A stretch of 64,000 nucleotides of DNA from Adhaeribacter radiodurans (GTDB taxonomy: Bacteria > Bacteroidota > Bacteroidia > Cytophagales > Hymenobacteraceae). A model generated the notes under the pieces. The model ran no database searches. It was not told the DNA's origin and saw only the letters and a list, made by a program, of their open reading frames with translations. The position numbers were made by a program, and so were the translations under genes. Location: assembly GCF_014075995.1 (NCBI RefSeq), contig NZ_CP055153.1:3658001-3722000 (forward strand). Direction: 5' to 3'. Position 1 is the first letter of the stretch. Each line of letters opens with the position of its first letter. This document shows positions 55,068-64,000 of the stretch, piece by piece.

Positions 55068-55664
55068 ATGCCTTTATTATCTGAAATTCATTATAACCCA
55101 TGTATTGCTTATTTCCAGCAAGTAAATAAAACGGATGAAATCTGGCTCGAGCAGCAGGAGCATTACGTGAAACAAAGTTACCGCAATCGTTGTTATGTAT
55201 TAACAGCACAGGGCGTAAAAGATTTAACTATACCCGTAAAGAAAGGAAATCGTAAAACTGTAATAACCGAAATTGAAATAGATTACGATCAGAAATGGCT
55301 AAATACCCACTGGCGAACTATTAAATCAGGATATGGTAGCGCACCCTATTTTACTTATTACAGCGACTATTTACAACAAATATTAGAACAACGCGTTCCA
55401 ACATTATTCGGGTTAAATGAAACTCTTTTACAATTTTATTTAAAAAGTTTGCAAATCCGCAAACCCATTCAGTACACAAAAGAGTATACCACTTTGTACC
55501 CAAACGGGGTACAAGACTTACGAAATCAGATACACCCGAAGAGGAAGTCTGCCATTTTGGACGTTAAACCTTACCAACAGGTGTTTGGCAAACAATTTGC
55601 CCCTAACTTGAGTATAATTGATTTGTTGTTTTCACAAGGTCCAGCAGCAAAAAACTACCTGTAA
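55068..55664 (+). CDS. WbqC family protein
   Basis: 198 residues from the ATG at 55068; an in-frame TTG six bases earlier is less likely. The start PLLSEIHYNPCIAYFQQV, the QSYRNRCYVLTAQGVKDLTIPVK segment and the late ISIIDLLFSQGP-type ending are the WbqC pattern. WbqC homologues lie in O-antigen and polysaccharide clusters, but their reaction is not well established. It is divergent from the acyltransferase gene by 92 bp. Confidence 0.85.
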   Translation: MPLLSEIHYNPCIAYFQQVNKTDEIWLEQQEHYVKQSYRNRCYVLTAQGVKDLTIPVKKGNRKTVITEIEIDYDQKWLNTHWRTIKSGYGSAPYFTYYSDYLQQILEQRVPTLFGLNETLLQFYLKSLQIRKPIQYTKEYTTLYPNGVQDLRNQIHPKRKSAILDVKPYQQVFGKQFAPNLSIIDLLFSQGPAAKNYL

Positions 55665-55781
55665 TTTCAGTTATCATTACACTGAACAATTACGTACAAA
55701 AGCTTGTTTTTATTTTATAATCGCTTAACTTGTTACGGCGGCAATCATAATTAATGCATTTTTTATTTTTAATACATATAC

Positions 55782-58364
55782 ATGGAAGCTAAATTCTCAA
55801 ACCGAGTAAAAGAGGTCATCTCGCTTAGCCGTGAAGAGGCTATTCGACTTGGTCATGATTATATAGGTACAGAACACTTGCTTTTAGGTATGATTCGCGA
55901 AGGCGAAGGTACTGCCATTACCTTGCTGAAAAAACTGGGTATTTCGATCGATGAGTTGAAATATGCTTTAGAGCAGGCTACCCGTAATACGGCGAGCCCC
56001 GGCACCAGCATTACCGGCAGCATTCCGCTCACGAAACAAACCGAAAAGGTACTGAAGATTACTTACCTGGAAGCCAAAATATTTAAAAGCGATATTATTG
56101 GCACCGAACATTTATTGCTCTCCATCCTTCGGGATGAAGATAACATATCTTCGCAAACTTTAGCCAAATTCAACGTGAACTACGAAACCATAAGAGATTC
56201 CTTGGATTATCAGAACAACAATCCTATGGCGTCTTCGGATACCGACGATAACGACGATAACGATAAATTGTTTGGCAGCAGCTCCAGCAAAGGAAGTACT
56301 GCCAAAAAGCCCGGCGAAAAATCCCGGACTCCAGTTCTCGATAACTTTGGTCGCGACTTAACTAAACTGGCCGAGGAAGATAAACTCGACCCGATTGTAG
56401 GCCGCGAAAAAGAAATCGAGCGGGTAGCCCAGGTACTGAGCCGCCGTAAGAAAAATAACCCAATTTTGATTGGGGAGCCTGGTGTGGGTAAAACAGCTAT
56501 TGCCGAAGGTTTAGCCCTGCGCATTGTGCAGAAAAAAGTATCGCGCGTGTTATTTAACAAACGCGTAGTAACTTTAGACTTAGCCTCTTTGGTAGCGGGT
56601 ACCAAATACCGTGGCCAGTTTGAAGAGCGGATGAAAGCCGTAATGAACGAACTGGAAAAATCACCAGATGTAATTTTGTTCATTGATGAGTTACATACTA
56701 TTGTAGGTGCGGGGGGTGCATCTGGCTCGTTAGATGCCAGTAACATGTTTAAACCAGCACTAGCTCGCGGCGAAATTCAATGCATCGGGGCTACTACCTT
56801 GGATGAATACCGCCAGTATATAGAGAAAGATGGTGCCTTGGCCCGTCGTTTCCAGATTGTAATGGTAGATCCAACTTCTCCAGAAGAAACTATTGAGATT
56901 CTGAACAACATTAAAGATAAGTACCAGGATCACCACCATGTACTGTACACCGACAAAGCTATTGAAGCTTGCGTAAAGTTATCAGACCGGTACATGAGCG
57001 ATCGTTTCTTACCAGATAAAGCGATTGATATTCTGGACGAAGCCGGTGCCCGCGTACACATCAATAACATTATTGTTCCGGAAGATATTCTGAAGCTCGA
57101 AGAGCAAATAGAAAATATTAAAACCGAGAAAAACCGGGTGGTTAAATCTCAGAAATACGAAGAAGCGGCTCAACTGCGCGATAAAGAGAAAAAATTGATC
57201 GATCAGTTAGATGCTGCCAAGAAAAGCTGGGAAGAAGAAACCAAGAAGAAACGTTACACCGTGAAGGAAGAAAACGTGGCGGAAGTTATTGCCATGATGA
57301 CAGGTATTCCGGTAAAACGTATTGCGCAGAAAGAAGGCGTTAAGCTTTTGAACATGGGCGAAGAACTTCGCGGTAAAGTTATCGGTCAGGACAAAGCTAT
57401 TGCGCAGTTAGTAAAAGCTATTCAGCGTACCCGCGTTGGTTTAAAAGATCCGAAAAAGCCAATTGGTTCCTTCGTATTCTTAGGCCCAACTGGGGTTGGT
57501 AAAACCGAGTTAGCGAAAGTACTGGCTACTTACTTATTTGATAAAGAAGATGCGCTAGTGCGGATAGACATGAGCGAATACATGGAGAAATTCAGCGTAT
57601 CACGGTTAGTGGGAGCGCCTCCAGGCTACGTAGGTTACGAAGAAGGTGGTCAGTTAACTGAGAAAATTCGTCGGAAACCTTACTCCGTAGTATTGTTGGA
57701 TGAAATTGAAAAAGCCCACCCGGATATTTACAACTTGTTGTTGCAGGTATTGGATGATGGTATTTTAACAGATGGTTTAGGTCGTAAAGTAGATTTCCGG
57801 AACACTATCATTATCATGACTTCTAACATCGGAGCCCGGGATTTACAGGATTTTGGAGCCGGTATCGGTTTTGCTTCCAAAGCAAAACAAGAGAACATGG
57901 ATGAAATCATGAAAGGTACCATAGCCAGCGCGTTAAAGAAAACTTTCTCGCCTGAATTCATGAACCGTTTGGACGATGTGATTGTGTTTAACTCGCTCAA
58001 CCGAGAAGATATCCACAAAATTATTGATATTTCACTCAGCAAACTATTGCACCGGGTAGATGCCTTAGGTTACAAGATTGAATTGACTAACAAAGCGAAG
58101 GATTTTGTTGCCGAAAAAGGTTACGATCCAAAATACGGTGCTCGTCCGCTGAACCGGGCCATCCAGAAATACCTGGAAGATCCAATAGCGGAGGAAATCC
58201 TGAAGGCAGAATTAGTACACGGAGATACCATTATCATTGATCACGAAGAAGGGAAAGAAACCTTAAACTTCCAATCGAGGAATAGTGGCAAAGGTACTAC
58301 CGATACGAAAGATGAATTACCGGAATCGGAGCCGAAAACATCGGACCCGAAAGCAACCGAGTAA
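55782..58364 (+). CDS. clpC: ATP-dependent Clp protease ATP-binding subunit ClpC
   Basis: 860 residues. Two Clp_N repeats (about 1-145) are followed by an acidic linker, AAA domain 1 with GEPGVGKTA (Lys237) and FIDELHTIVGAG, a UVR-like middle coiled coil (about 425-470) that distinguishes ClpC from ClpA, and AAA domain 2 with GPTGVGKTE (Lys574), LLDEIEKAHPD and the C-terminal small domain. It unfolds substrates for ClpP. The mcsA/mcsB/ctsR genes of Firmicutes are absent, as expected for Bacteroidota. It ends in a strong terminator and stands alone. Confidence 0.96.
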   Translation: MEAKFSNRVKEVISLSREEAIRLGHDYIGTEHLLLGMIREGEGTAITLLKKLGISIDELKYALEQATRNTASPGTSITGSIPLTKQTEKVLKITYLEAKIFKSDIIGTEHLLLSILRDEDNISSQTLAKFNVNYETIRDSLDYQNNNPMASSDTDDNDDNDKLFGSSSSKGSTAKKPGEKSRTPVLDNFGRDLTKLAEEDKLDPIVGREKEIERVAQVLSRRKKNNPILIGEPGVGKTAIAEGLALRIVQKKVSRVLFNKRVVTLDLASLVAGTKYRGQFEERMKAVMNELEKSPDVILFIDELHTIVGAGGASGSLDASNMFKPALARGEIQCIGATTLDEYRQYIEKDGALARRFQIVMVDPTSPEETIEILNNIKDKYQDHHHVLYTDKAIEACVKLSDRYMSDRFLPDKAIDILDEAGARVHINNIIVPEDILKLEEQIENIKTEKNRVVKSQKYEEAAQLRDKEKKLIDQLDAAKKSWEEETKKKRYTVKEENVAEVIAMMTGIPVKRIAQKEGVKLLNMGEELRGKVIGQDKAIAQLVKAIQRTRVGLKDPKKPIGSFVFLGPTGVGKTELAKVLATYLFDKEDALVRIDMSEYMEKFSVSRLVGAPPGYVGYEEGGQLTEKIRRKPYSVVLLDEIEKAHPDIYNLLLQVLDDGILTDGLGRKVDFRNTIIIMTSNIGARDLQDFGAGIGFASKAKQENMDEIMKGTIASALKKTFSPEFMNRLDDVIVFNSLNREDIHKIIDISLSKLLHRVDALGYKIELTNKAKDFVAEKGYDPKYGARPLNRAIQKYLEDPIAEEILKAELVHGDTIIIDHEEGKETLNFQSRNSGKGTTDTKDELPESEPKTSDPKATE

Positions 58365-58382
58365 TTAAACCTATTTAATTTT

Positions 58383-58410
58383 AAAAGGCTGGCAGTGTTG
58401 CCAGCCTTTT
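58383..58410 (+). terminator. Terminator after clpC
   Basis: A perfect 12-bp stem, AAAAGGCTGGCA/TGCCAGCCTTTT, with a GTGT loop and a T run. Confidence 0.92.
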
Positions 58411-58518
58411 TTGTTTAATAAATAATGCCTTAATATTATTTAAATTTATTCTTCTGCTAGTTCAACTTTTTATAAATTTACACACACTCAATCTTAATCC
58501 ACCCGATTAGCGCGTTAA

Positions 58519-60078
58519 ATGGCAGATACAACCGGATTAACTAAAATAGAAGTACTGGAACAAAAAAATGCCGAAGCCCTACTTGGCGGCGGCCAAGCCC
58601 GCATTGATGTCCAGCATAGCAAAGGAAAACTTACCGCTCGTGAACGTATTGATTTGTTTCTGGATCCGGGTTCTTTCGAAGAAATCGGAAAATTTGTCAT
58701 GCACCGCTCCAAAGACTTTGGCTTAGATAAAGAATATTATTTAGGCGATGGAGTTGTAACGGGCTATGGTACGGTAAACGGCAGATTGGTTTACTTATTT
58801 TCCCAGGATTTTACGGTTTTTGGTGGTTCCCTTTCAGAAACCCACGCCGAAAAAATCGTTAAAATCATGGATTTAGCCATGAAGAATGGTGCACCTGTTA
58901 TTGGCTTAAACGATTCAGGTGGTGCCCGTATTCAGGAAGGAGTGGTTTCATTGGGAGGATACGCCGATATTTTTTATAAAAACACCTTAGCTTCGGGCGT
59001 GGTACCGCAAATTTCGGCGGTAATGGGACCTTGTGCAGGAGGAGCAGTTTATTCGCCGGCAATTACCGATTTTATTTTGATGGTAGAAAATACCTCTTAT
59101 ATGTTTGTGACCGGCCCTAATGTGGTAAAAACCGTTACCCACGAAAATGTAACCTCCGAAGAATTAGGTGGGGCCAGTACCCACAGCACCAAAAGTGGTG
59201 TTACCCATTTCTCGTGTGCCAACGAAGTAGAATGCCTGAATACCATAAAACAATTAATTAGTTACATTCCTCAAAATTGCGAAGATACTACCCCACTCCT
59301 ACCCTACGAACCTGTAGAAGATGAAAACCGTACTGTGTTAAATACTATTGTACCAGAAAACCCTAACCAACCTTATGATATTCGGGAAGTAATAGATGGT
59401 ATAATCGACGAAGGTTCATTCCTGGAAATACACCAGAATTTCGGTGAAAATATTGTGGTAGGATTTGCCCGTTTAGCCGGTCGGAGTATTGGCATTGTGG
59501 GAAATCAGCCTGCCGTATTAGCCGGAGTTTTAGATATTAATGCCAGCACCAAAGCAGCACGTTTTGTACGTTTTTGTGATTGCTTTAATATTCCGCTTTT
59601 AGTGCTCGAAGACGTACCAGGCTTTTTACCGGGCACTGACCAGGAGTGGCGGGGAATTATAACCAATGGAGCCAAATTATTATATGCTTTCTGCGAGGCT
59701 ACCGTGCCCCGGATTACTGTTATCACGCGGAAGGCGTACGGGGGCGCCTACGATGTAATGAATTCTAAACACATTGGAGCCGATTTAAACTTTGCCTGGC
59801 CTACTGCCGAAATTGCAGTAATGGGTGCAAACGGAGCCGCCGAAATAATTTTTAAACGCGAAATTGTCGCAGCTGAGGACCCCGAAGCCAAATTGGCTGA
59901 AAAGATAGACGAATACCAAAGAAAATTTGCTACACCTTACCGGGCCGCTCACCGCGGGTTTATCGACGAAGTAATTATGCCTGAACAAACACGGGCAAAA
60001 TTAATAAAAGCTTTTAAAATGCTAGAGAACAAAGTGGACCAGCTTCCGCGTAAAAAGCACGGAAATATTCCGCTTTAA
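58519..60078 (+). CDS. Acyl-CoA carboxylase carboxyltransferase (beta) subunit, propionyl/methylmalonyl type
   Basis: 519 residues, the full carboxyltransferase length. [33 protein letters not shown] is the standard start; [12 protein letters not shown] and [12 protein letters not shown] are the N-terminal oxyanion site, and [16 protein letters not shown] plus [19 protein letters not shown] the C-terminal one. It transfers carboxyl from biotin to propionyl-CoA (or a related acyl-CoA), giving methylmalonyl-CoA. No biotin carboxylase or biotin carrier gene is adjacent, so partners are encoded elsewhere. Confidence 0.93.
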   Translation: MADTTGLTKIEVLEQKNAEALLGGGQARIDVQHSKGKLTARERIDLFLDPGSFEEIGKFVMHRSKDFGLDKEYYLGDGVVTGYGTVNGRLVYLFSQDFTVFGGSLSETHAEKIVKIMDLAMKNGAPVIGLNDSGGARIQEGVVSLGGYADIFYKNTLASGVVPQISAVMGPCAGGAVYSPAITDFILMVENTSYMFVTGPNVVKTVTHENVTSEELGGASTHSTKSGVTHFSCANEVECLNTIKQLISYIPQNCEDTTPLLPYEPVEDENRTVLNTIVPENPNQPYDIREVIDGIIDEGSFLEIHQNFGENIVVGFARLAGRSIGIVGNQPAVLAGVLDINASTKAARFVRFCDCFNIPLLVLEDVPGFLPGTDQEWRGIITNGAKLLYAFCEATVPRITVITRKAYGGAYDVMNSKHIGADLNFAWPTAEIAVMGANGAAEIIFKREIVAAEDPEAKLAEKIDEYQRKFATPYRAAHRGFIDEVIMPEQTRAKLIKAFKMLENKVDQLPRKKHGNIPL

Positions 60079-60182
60079 ATAAGTTAGAAGTTATGAATAT
60101 AACCTAGGATTGGGTGATTTACCGTTTCTTGTTTTTACATATATAATTTCTAATGCATAATCTTTAAATTCTAATTTTAAAC

Positions 60183-61253
60183 ATGCGACAGGAAAGTTTC
60201 GAATTTTTACAAAAATACTTAAATACAGCCGCCCCTACTGGTTTTGAGGCCGAAGGACAAAAAGTATGGCTCGACTATATTAAGCCTTACATTGACGAAT
60301 ATTTTGTAGATACTTACGGCACAGTAGTGGGAGTTATTAACCCAGAAGCCGAATACAAAGTAGTTATTGAAGCGCACGCCGACGAAATTAGCTGGTTCGT
60401 GAATTATATTACCGATCAAGGATATATTTACGTGCGGCGCAACGGCGGCTCGGATGCTTTAATTGCTCCTTCTAAACGTGTAAACATCCATACCCGAAAA
60501 GGAATAGTTAAAGCAGTATTTGGTTGGCCCGCCATTCACGTTCGTAAAGTAGAACAAGACAAAGCGCCTGCTATGGAAACCATATTTTTGGATTGTGGGG
60601 CAAATACGCGTGAAGAAGTAGAAAATATGGGCATTCACGTGGGTTCGGTTATTACTTTCGATGATGAGGTAATGGTGTTGAACGAAAAATATCTGGTGGG
60701 CCGGGCTTTGGACAACCGCATTGGTGGTTTTATGATTGCTGAAGTAGCGCGCATGCTCCAGGAAAATAAAAAGAAATTACCTTTTGGTTTGTATATTGTA
60801 AATGCCGTACAGGAAGAAATTGGTTTGCGCGGCGCCGAAATGATAGCTCACCGGATTAAACCCAATGTGGCGCTTATCACGGATGTAACCCACGACACCC
60901 AGGCACCGATGTACGAGAAAAAAGTAAGCGGCGATATATACTGCGGTAAAGGTCCGGTTATTACTTACGGACCAGCGGTGCAAAATAATGTTCGGGATAT
61001 GCTCTTTGATGTAGCTCAGAAATCGGAAATACCGGTTCAACGCGCAGCGGCTACCCGCAGTACCGGCACGGATACCGATGCTTTTGCTTATTCAAACGAG
61101 GGAGTTGCTTCTGCTTTAATTTCTTTACCTTTAAAATACATGCATACTACCGTAGAAATGGTTCACTTCGACGACGTTGAAAATGTATCTAAACTAATGT
61201 ACGAGTTTTTAATTCAGCTTCCATCCGATCACGACTTCCGCTATTTTCATTAA
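60183..61253 (+). CDS. M42 family metallopeptidase
   Basis: 356 residues. Metal ligands of the M42 aminopeptidase fold are visible: His in IEAHADEISW, Asp in GRALDNRIGG, the Glu pair in AVQEEIGLRGA, Asp in ITDVTHD and His in MHTTVEMVHFDD. A PDZ-like dimerisation insert lies at about residues 75-160. Family members trim N-terminal residues from peptides or deblock them; some are misannotated as endoglucanase. It is cytoplasmic. A degenerate word-repeat spacer precedes it and a strong terminator follows. Confidence 0.92.
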   Translation: MRQESFEFLQKYLNTAAPTGFEAEGQKVWLDYIKPYIDEYFVDTYGTVVGVINPEAEYKVVIEAHADEISWFVNYITDQGYIYVRRNGGSDALIAPSKRVNIHTRKGIVKAVFGWPAIHVRKVEQDKAPAMETIFLDCGANTREEVENMGIHVGSVITFDDEVMVLNEKYLVGRALDNRIGGFMIAEVARMLQENKKKLPFGLYIVNAVQEEIGLRGAEMIAHRIKPNVALITDVTHDTQAPMYEKKVSGDIYCGKGPVITYGPAVQNNVRDMLFDVAQKSEIPVQRAAATRSTGTDTDAFAYSNEGVASALISLPLKYMHTTVEMVHFDDVENVSKLMYEFLIQLPSDHDFRYFH

Positions 61254-61272
61254 TATTAATTTTTTAAAGTAT

Positions 61273-61309
61273 AAAACACCTCACAATTTTATTATTTGTG
61301 AGGTGTTTT
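61273..61309 (+). terminator. Terminator after the M42 peptidase gene
   Basis: A 14-bp stem, AAAACACCTCACAA/TTGTGAGGTGTTTT, with a 9-nt AT loop and T run. Confidence 0.9.
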
Positions 61310-61337
61310 TATTTGATCTCCATGGTAAAAAGAACTT

Positions 61338-62138
61338 ATGATAGTTAATGATCAAATGGGCTTTGAGGTAAAAATTCCAGGTTTACCTCAGCGGATAATA
61401 TCACTGGTACCCTCTCAAACAGAGTTATTGTTTGATTTAGGTTTAAAAGACAAGATTGTTGGAATTACAAAATTTTGTGTTCATCCAGCTCAAAAAATAA
61501 AATCTAAATCTATTATTGGCGGCACTAAAAACTTCCATTTCGATGTAATTGATAGTTTAAAACCGGATCTGATTATTGGGAACAAAGAAGAAAATTACCA
61601 GGCGGGTGTTCTACAACTAAAAGAAAAATATCCGGTTTGGATGAGCGATATTTCTAATTTAACAACTGCCTTGAGCATGATCCAGCAGATTGGTGTTCTT
61701 ACTAGTACCCAAAACAAATCTCAAAATATAACTCAAAAAATAAGTGATTCCTTTCAAAAGTTAAATTCGAATTTAAACGTACCTACTGCTTATTTTATCT
61801 GGCGAGAACCATTTATGAGTGTAGGGCAAAACACGTTTATTCAGGACATGCTGGTAAAATGTGGTTTTCGTAATGTCTTTGCTTCTCAGTACCGTTATCC
61901 AGAAATTACAGCAGATCAATTACTAAAAGCTCAACCTGAGTTAATTTTACTTTCTTCGGAGCCTTATCCATTTCAGGAGAAACACATTCGGGAGTTTCAG
62001 GAACTTTGTCCTAATGCTCTGGTAAAATTAGTGGATGGAGAAGTGTTTTCGTGGTACGGTAGCCGCTTGCTGTATTCGGCAGCTTATTTTAAAAAGCTAG
62101 TGGAAGAAGTGAAGAATGAGTTAAATCACCGAAATTAA
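61338..62138 (+). CDS. BtuF-like helical-backbone metal receptor (ABC substrate-binding fold)
   Basis: 266 residues. RIISLVPSQTELLFDLGLKDKIVGITKFCVHP is the typical start of cobalamin/iron-siderophore binding proteins, and SLKPDLIIGNKEENY and FSWYGSRLLYSAAYF are further family blocks. There is no signal peptide or lipobox, so it is probably cytoplasmic and not the usual transport receptor; Bacteroidota often carry such signal-less versions. Ligand unknown. No permease or ATPase gene is adjacent. Confidence 0.8.
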   Translation: MIVNDQMGFEVKIPGLPQRIISLVPSQTELLFDLGLKDKIVGITKFCVHPAQKIKSKSIIGGTKNFHFDVIDSLKPDLIIGNKEENYQAGVLQLKEKYPVWMSDISNLTTALSMIQQIGVLTSTQNKSQNITQKISDSFQKLNSNLNVPTAYFIWREPFMSVGQNTFIQDMLVKCGFRNVFASQYRYPEITADQLLKAQPELILLSSEPYPFQEKHIREFQELCPNALVKLVDGEVFSWYGSRLLYSAAYFKKLVEEVKNELNHRN

Positions 62139-62490
62139 GGTTTCTTTCAAATCAAAAAAGCAATTTATAAAAATTAGAATCCTTACAGGGATTTAAGTCA
62201 AGAGACACATGTATCAAGATAGTAGATGTTAAACTTTTGAATTCGTAAGTTGTCGATTTTCATTCTACTATTTCGTCCATCTCGACATCAGGTATTTTGA
62301 ATAAATATTGTTCAGTTACTTCATTCTGATTGACCGTTTATTTTACGGAGTACACCATACAAATTAGCTAATATGTAAGGATTATGCTATGTGAAAATTT
62401 AACCTTGGTATTAATTTTTAATTGATATCTTCTGAATTCTCTGCTTAGTTCTTAATCTATAAAATTTTTGAAAAATTTATCAATAAAAGC
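62139..62490. other. Intergenic region upstream of the merR-family gene
   Basis: About 350 bp, AT-rich, without ORF or recognisable riboswitch, terminator or repeat. Confidence 0.3.
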
Positions 62491-62523
62491 TTGACTCTCC
62501 CCTTACGTCATAGTTTATGTTTG
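62491..62523 (+). promoter_or_regulatory. MerR-type operator and promoter with long spacer
   Basis: TTGACT (62491-62496) is followed after 19 nt by TATGTT, the classic MerR-family geometry. The same sequence reads as the Bacteroidota elements TTG and TATGTTTG (62516-62523) separated by 22 nt instead of 19. ACTCT...ATAGT forms the imperfect dyad, with CCCCTTACGTCA in the centre as in TipAL/Mta-type operators. It lies 24 bp before the regulator's start. Confidence 0.65.
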
Positions 62524-62546
62524 TTTTAAATTTAATGCAATAAGCC

Positions 62547-63311
62547 GTGGAACGTTATTTTGTGAAAAAGCTGGCTGGTTTAGCCGGGGTAAGTGTCCGG
62601 ACACTTCACCTTTACGACCAATTGGGTTTGCTCAAACCTGCGATCCGTACGGAGAAAAAATACCGCATGTATGGAAAGGCAGAAGCTTTCCGGTTACAGC
62701 AGATTCTTTTTTATAGAGAGTTGGAAATGCCGCTTAAAGATATTGCAGAAATTCTAGATGACCCGCAATTTAATACCTTGTCGGCCTTAGAACTTCATAA
62801 AAAAGAATTGCAGCAACGAAAAGCTCGACTAGATACCTTATTGCAAACAATTGATAAAACAATTGACCACTTAAAAAACAAAGCTATGTTATCTACCGAA
62901 GAATTATACGAAGGTTTACCCAAGGAAACAGCTGAAGCCTGGCGAAAGGAAGCTAATGAAAAATGGGACTCCTCTGTTGAACGCTCTGAATATCATTTAC
63001 GCAATAAAACCAAGCAGGACTTTGAGTTCTTAAAAGAGCAAGCGAGTGTTAATGTGAAAAAACTTTTGAATTTAGTAAATGAAGACCCTGCAAGCGAAAA
63101 AGTACAAAAGGAAATTGCTACGAATTATGAAATTATCCGGGAATTTTGGGGAACAGCCGGAATACCGGATAAACAGGCAAAAGCTTATGCTGGCTTAGGT
63201 GATTTATACGTAAATGATGAGCGTTATACCAGCCAGGAAGGTAAGCCTAACCCAGAGTTCGCTCAGTTCATGAACAAAGCCATAAAGCATTTTGCCAGGC
63301 AATTGAAATAA
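62547..63311 (+). CDS. MerR family regulator with TipAS domain
   Basis: 254 residues, GTG start. Residues 1-70 are the MerR winged helix (VKKLAGLAGVSVRTLHLYDQLGLLKP), a dimerising coiled coil spans about 75-115, and residues 140-254 form a TipAS-type antibiotic-recognition helical domain (ANEKWDSSVERSEY... and IREFWGTAGIPDKQAKAYAGLGDLYVNDERYTS). Family knowledge: it binds drug-like ligands and activates promoters with over-long spacers, including its own. No efflux gene is adjacent, so autoregulation is the only target visible. Confidence 0.9.
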   Translation: MERYFVKKLAGLAGVSVRTLHLYDQLGLLKPAIRTEKKYRMYGKAEAFRLQQILFYRELEMPLKDIAEILDDPQFNTLSALELHKKELQQRKARLDTLLQTIDKTIDHLKNKAMLSTEELYEGLPKETAEAWRKEANEKWDSSVERSEYHLRNKTKQDFEFLKEQASVNVKKLLNLVNEDPASEKVQKEIATNYEIIREFWGTAGIPDKQAKAYAGLGDLYVNDERYTSQEGKPNPEFAQFMNKAIKHFARQLK

Positions 63312-63321
63312 TATTTATCTA

Positions 63322-63352
63322 AAAAGTCCTCATTTTTTAGGAGAGGACTTTT
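63322..63352. terminator. Terminator between the merR-family gene and aroA
   Basis: AAAAGTCCTC/GAGGACTTTT stem with an 11-nt loop between two convergent genes; usable in both directions. Confidence 0.8.
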
Positions 63353-63411
63353 CTATTTTTCTTGTAAAACTTTAGTTATAAAAATTATAACCTGCTATTT
63401 AAAACCAAGAA

Positions 63412-64000
63412 TTACTCTTCTTTTCCCTCTTCTACTTTCTCTACAATAAAGCTTAATTGCTCTAAGTCCCGCCAAAAACCCGGGTAAGATTTTTTTACTA
63501 CTTCCGGTTCTTCGATGGTTACAGGGGTGAGTAAAGCTAATGGAGCTAGAGCCATTGCCATGCGGTGATCTTCATACGTTTTAAAAACCGGATTACCCCC
63601 GATACTAGTAGCTGGCTTTACCCGAAACAAACCTTCTCCTTTATCTTCCAGATCGCCGCCAATTTTAGCTAGTTCTTGTTGTAAGGCAGCAATGCGGTCG
63701 GTTTCTTTAATGCGCAAACTTTCTAAACCGGTCAATTCTACAGCAATGCCTTTGGCAGCCGCAACTACCGCAATAGTTTGCGCTAAATCCGGGCAATCGG
63801 TAAAATCAAATCGGAAAGGTTCTAATCTGTCGCTTTTGGTTAAAATTACTTCTCCGCCTACGTAGGTTGTACGCACCCCCAAATGCTCCATAATAGTAGC
63901 AATTACACTATCGCCCTGGAATGATTCGGAACGGAGGCCTTTTAACTCAACGGTAGCTTCCGGAGCCAACGCCACCATGCTGTACCAATAGCTGGCCCCT
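63412..64000 (-). CDS. aroA: 3-phosphoshikimate 1-carboxyvinyltransferase (EPSP synthase), 5' partial
   Basis: The frame is open to the window edge, so only the C-terminal ~195 residues are seen. ASYWYSMVALAP, DFTDCPDLAQT (substrate-site Asp), RIKETDRI and the active-site YEDHRMAMALAPLAL identify it. It joins phosphoenolpyruvate to shikimate-3-phosphate, the sixth step to chorismate, upstream of the trp pathway. The C-terminus has an extra acidic tail (EKVEEGKEE). Confidence 0.95.
   Translation of the reverse strand, partial: GASYWYSMVALAPEATVELKGLRSESFQGDSVIATIMEHLGVRTTYVGGEVILTKSDRLEPFRFDFTDCPDLAQTIAVVAAAKGIAVELTGLESLRIKETDRIAALQQELAKIGGDLEDKGEGLFRVKPATSIGGNPVFKTYEDHRMAMALAPLALLTPVTIEEPEVVKKSYPGFWRDLEQLSFIVEKVEEGKEE

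Noticed and set aside
56210-56746. Long open frame on the minus strand inside clpC
   Set aside because: It is antisense to the strongly conserved linker and first AAA domain of ClpC and reads as low-complexity Ser/Leu sequence; codon structure belongs to clpC.
62139-62546. Riboswitch or small RNA upstream of the merR-family gene
   Set aside because: No conserved motif or stable long stem could be recognised; only the promoter at the right end is supported.

Overview
This window is ordinary-looking chromosome from a member of the Bacteroidota, most likely Cytophagales and of a Hymenobacteraceae/Adhaeribacter type (inference from the gene set, not proven). The signs are: a type IX secretion (T9SS) type B cargo protein followed by a PorP/SprF partner; promoters of the form TTG-N19-TAnnTTTG; a bacterial alpha-2-macroglobulin; DUF4136, DUF2279, DUF3500 and DUF3820 genes; GH127 and GH13 sugar enzymes; and a base composition of roughly 40% GC by eye. 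There are no tRNA or rRNA genes, prophage or CRISPR array.

Layout. 1-5.0 kb: the 3' part of a giant repetitive T9SS adhesin plus its SprF-like partner. 5.5-8.2 kb: a small accessory patch with an ElaA-like acetyltransferase, a DUF3820 protein, a frameshifted REP-associated transposase flanked by REP-like palindromes, and a very AT-rich HEPN-like gene cut by an in-frame stop. 8.2-19.7 kb: a thioester alpha-2-macroglobulin lipoprotein, a DUF3500 protein, an AI-2E-type permease, a DnaJ/CbpA-CbpM chaperone pair and a saccharopine-dehydrogenase-like enzyme. 19.9-23.7 kb: glycine decarboxylase gcvP and a DUF4136 lipoprotein. 23.7-32.8 kb (minus strand): a complete trpE-G-D-C-F-B-A operon ending in DAHP synthase. 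It is preceded by a textbook transcription attenuator that no gene track would show, with a Trp-Trp leader peptide, three mutually exclusive hairpins and a consensus promoter. 32.8-40 kb: carbohydrate genes (esterase, GH13 amylase, sugar kinase), a DUF2279 protein and an Smr protein. 40.0-40.5 kb: the RNase P RNA gene. 40.7-43.6 kb: a GH127 arabinofuranosidase and sugar epimerase pair. 44-53 kb: a hydrolase, FUSC, YihY and thioesterase genes, mltG, and a five-PAS hybrid histidine kinase. 53-64 kb: housekeeping genes (YciO/Sua5, an LpxL-like acyltransferase, WbqC, ClpC, a carboxyltransferase, an M42 peptidase, a BtuF-like protein), a MerR/TipAS regulator and the 3' part of aroA.

The most interesting thread is non-coding. 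Several intergenic spacers are bounded by inverted copies of short, degenerate repeated words. Two of these lie inside the trp operon, and one of them (between trpE and trpG) carries a decayed S23 four-helix-bundle ORF between 24-nt inverted repeats, resembling the intervening sequences known from 23S rRNA genes. A similar 19-nt inverted pair sits inside two variable arms of the RNase P RNA. Together they suggest a family of small inverted-repeat elements that tolerate transcribed contexts. The trp operon is built as translationally coupled or tightly spaced blocks (E, G-D, C-F, B-A, aroF), with the repeat-bearing spacers only at the uncoupled junctions.
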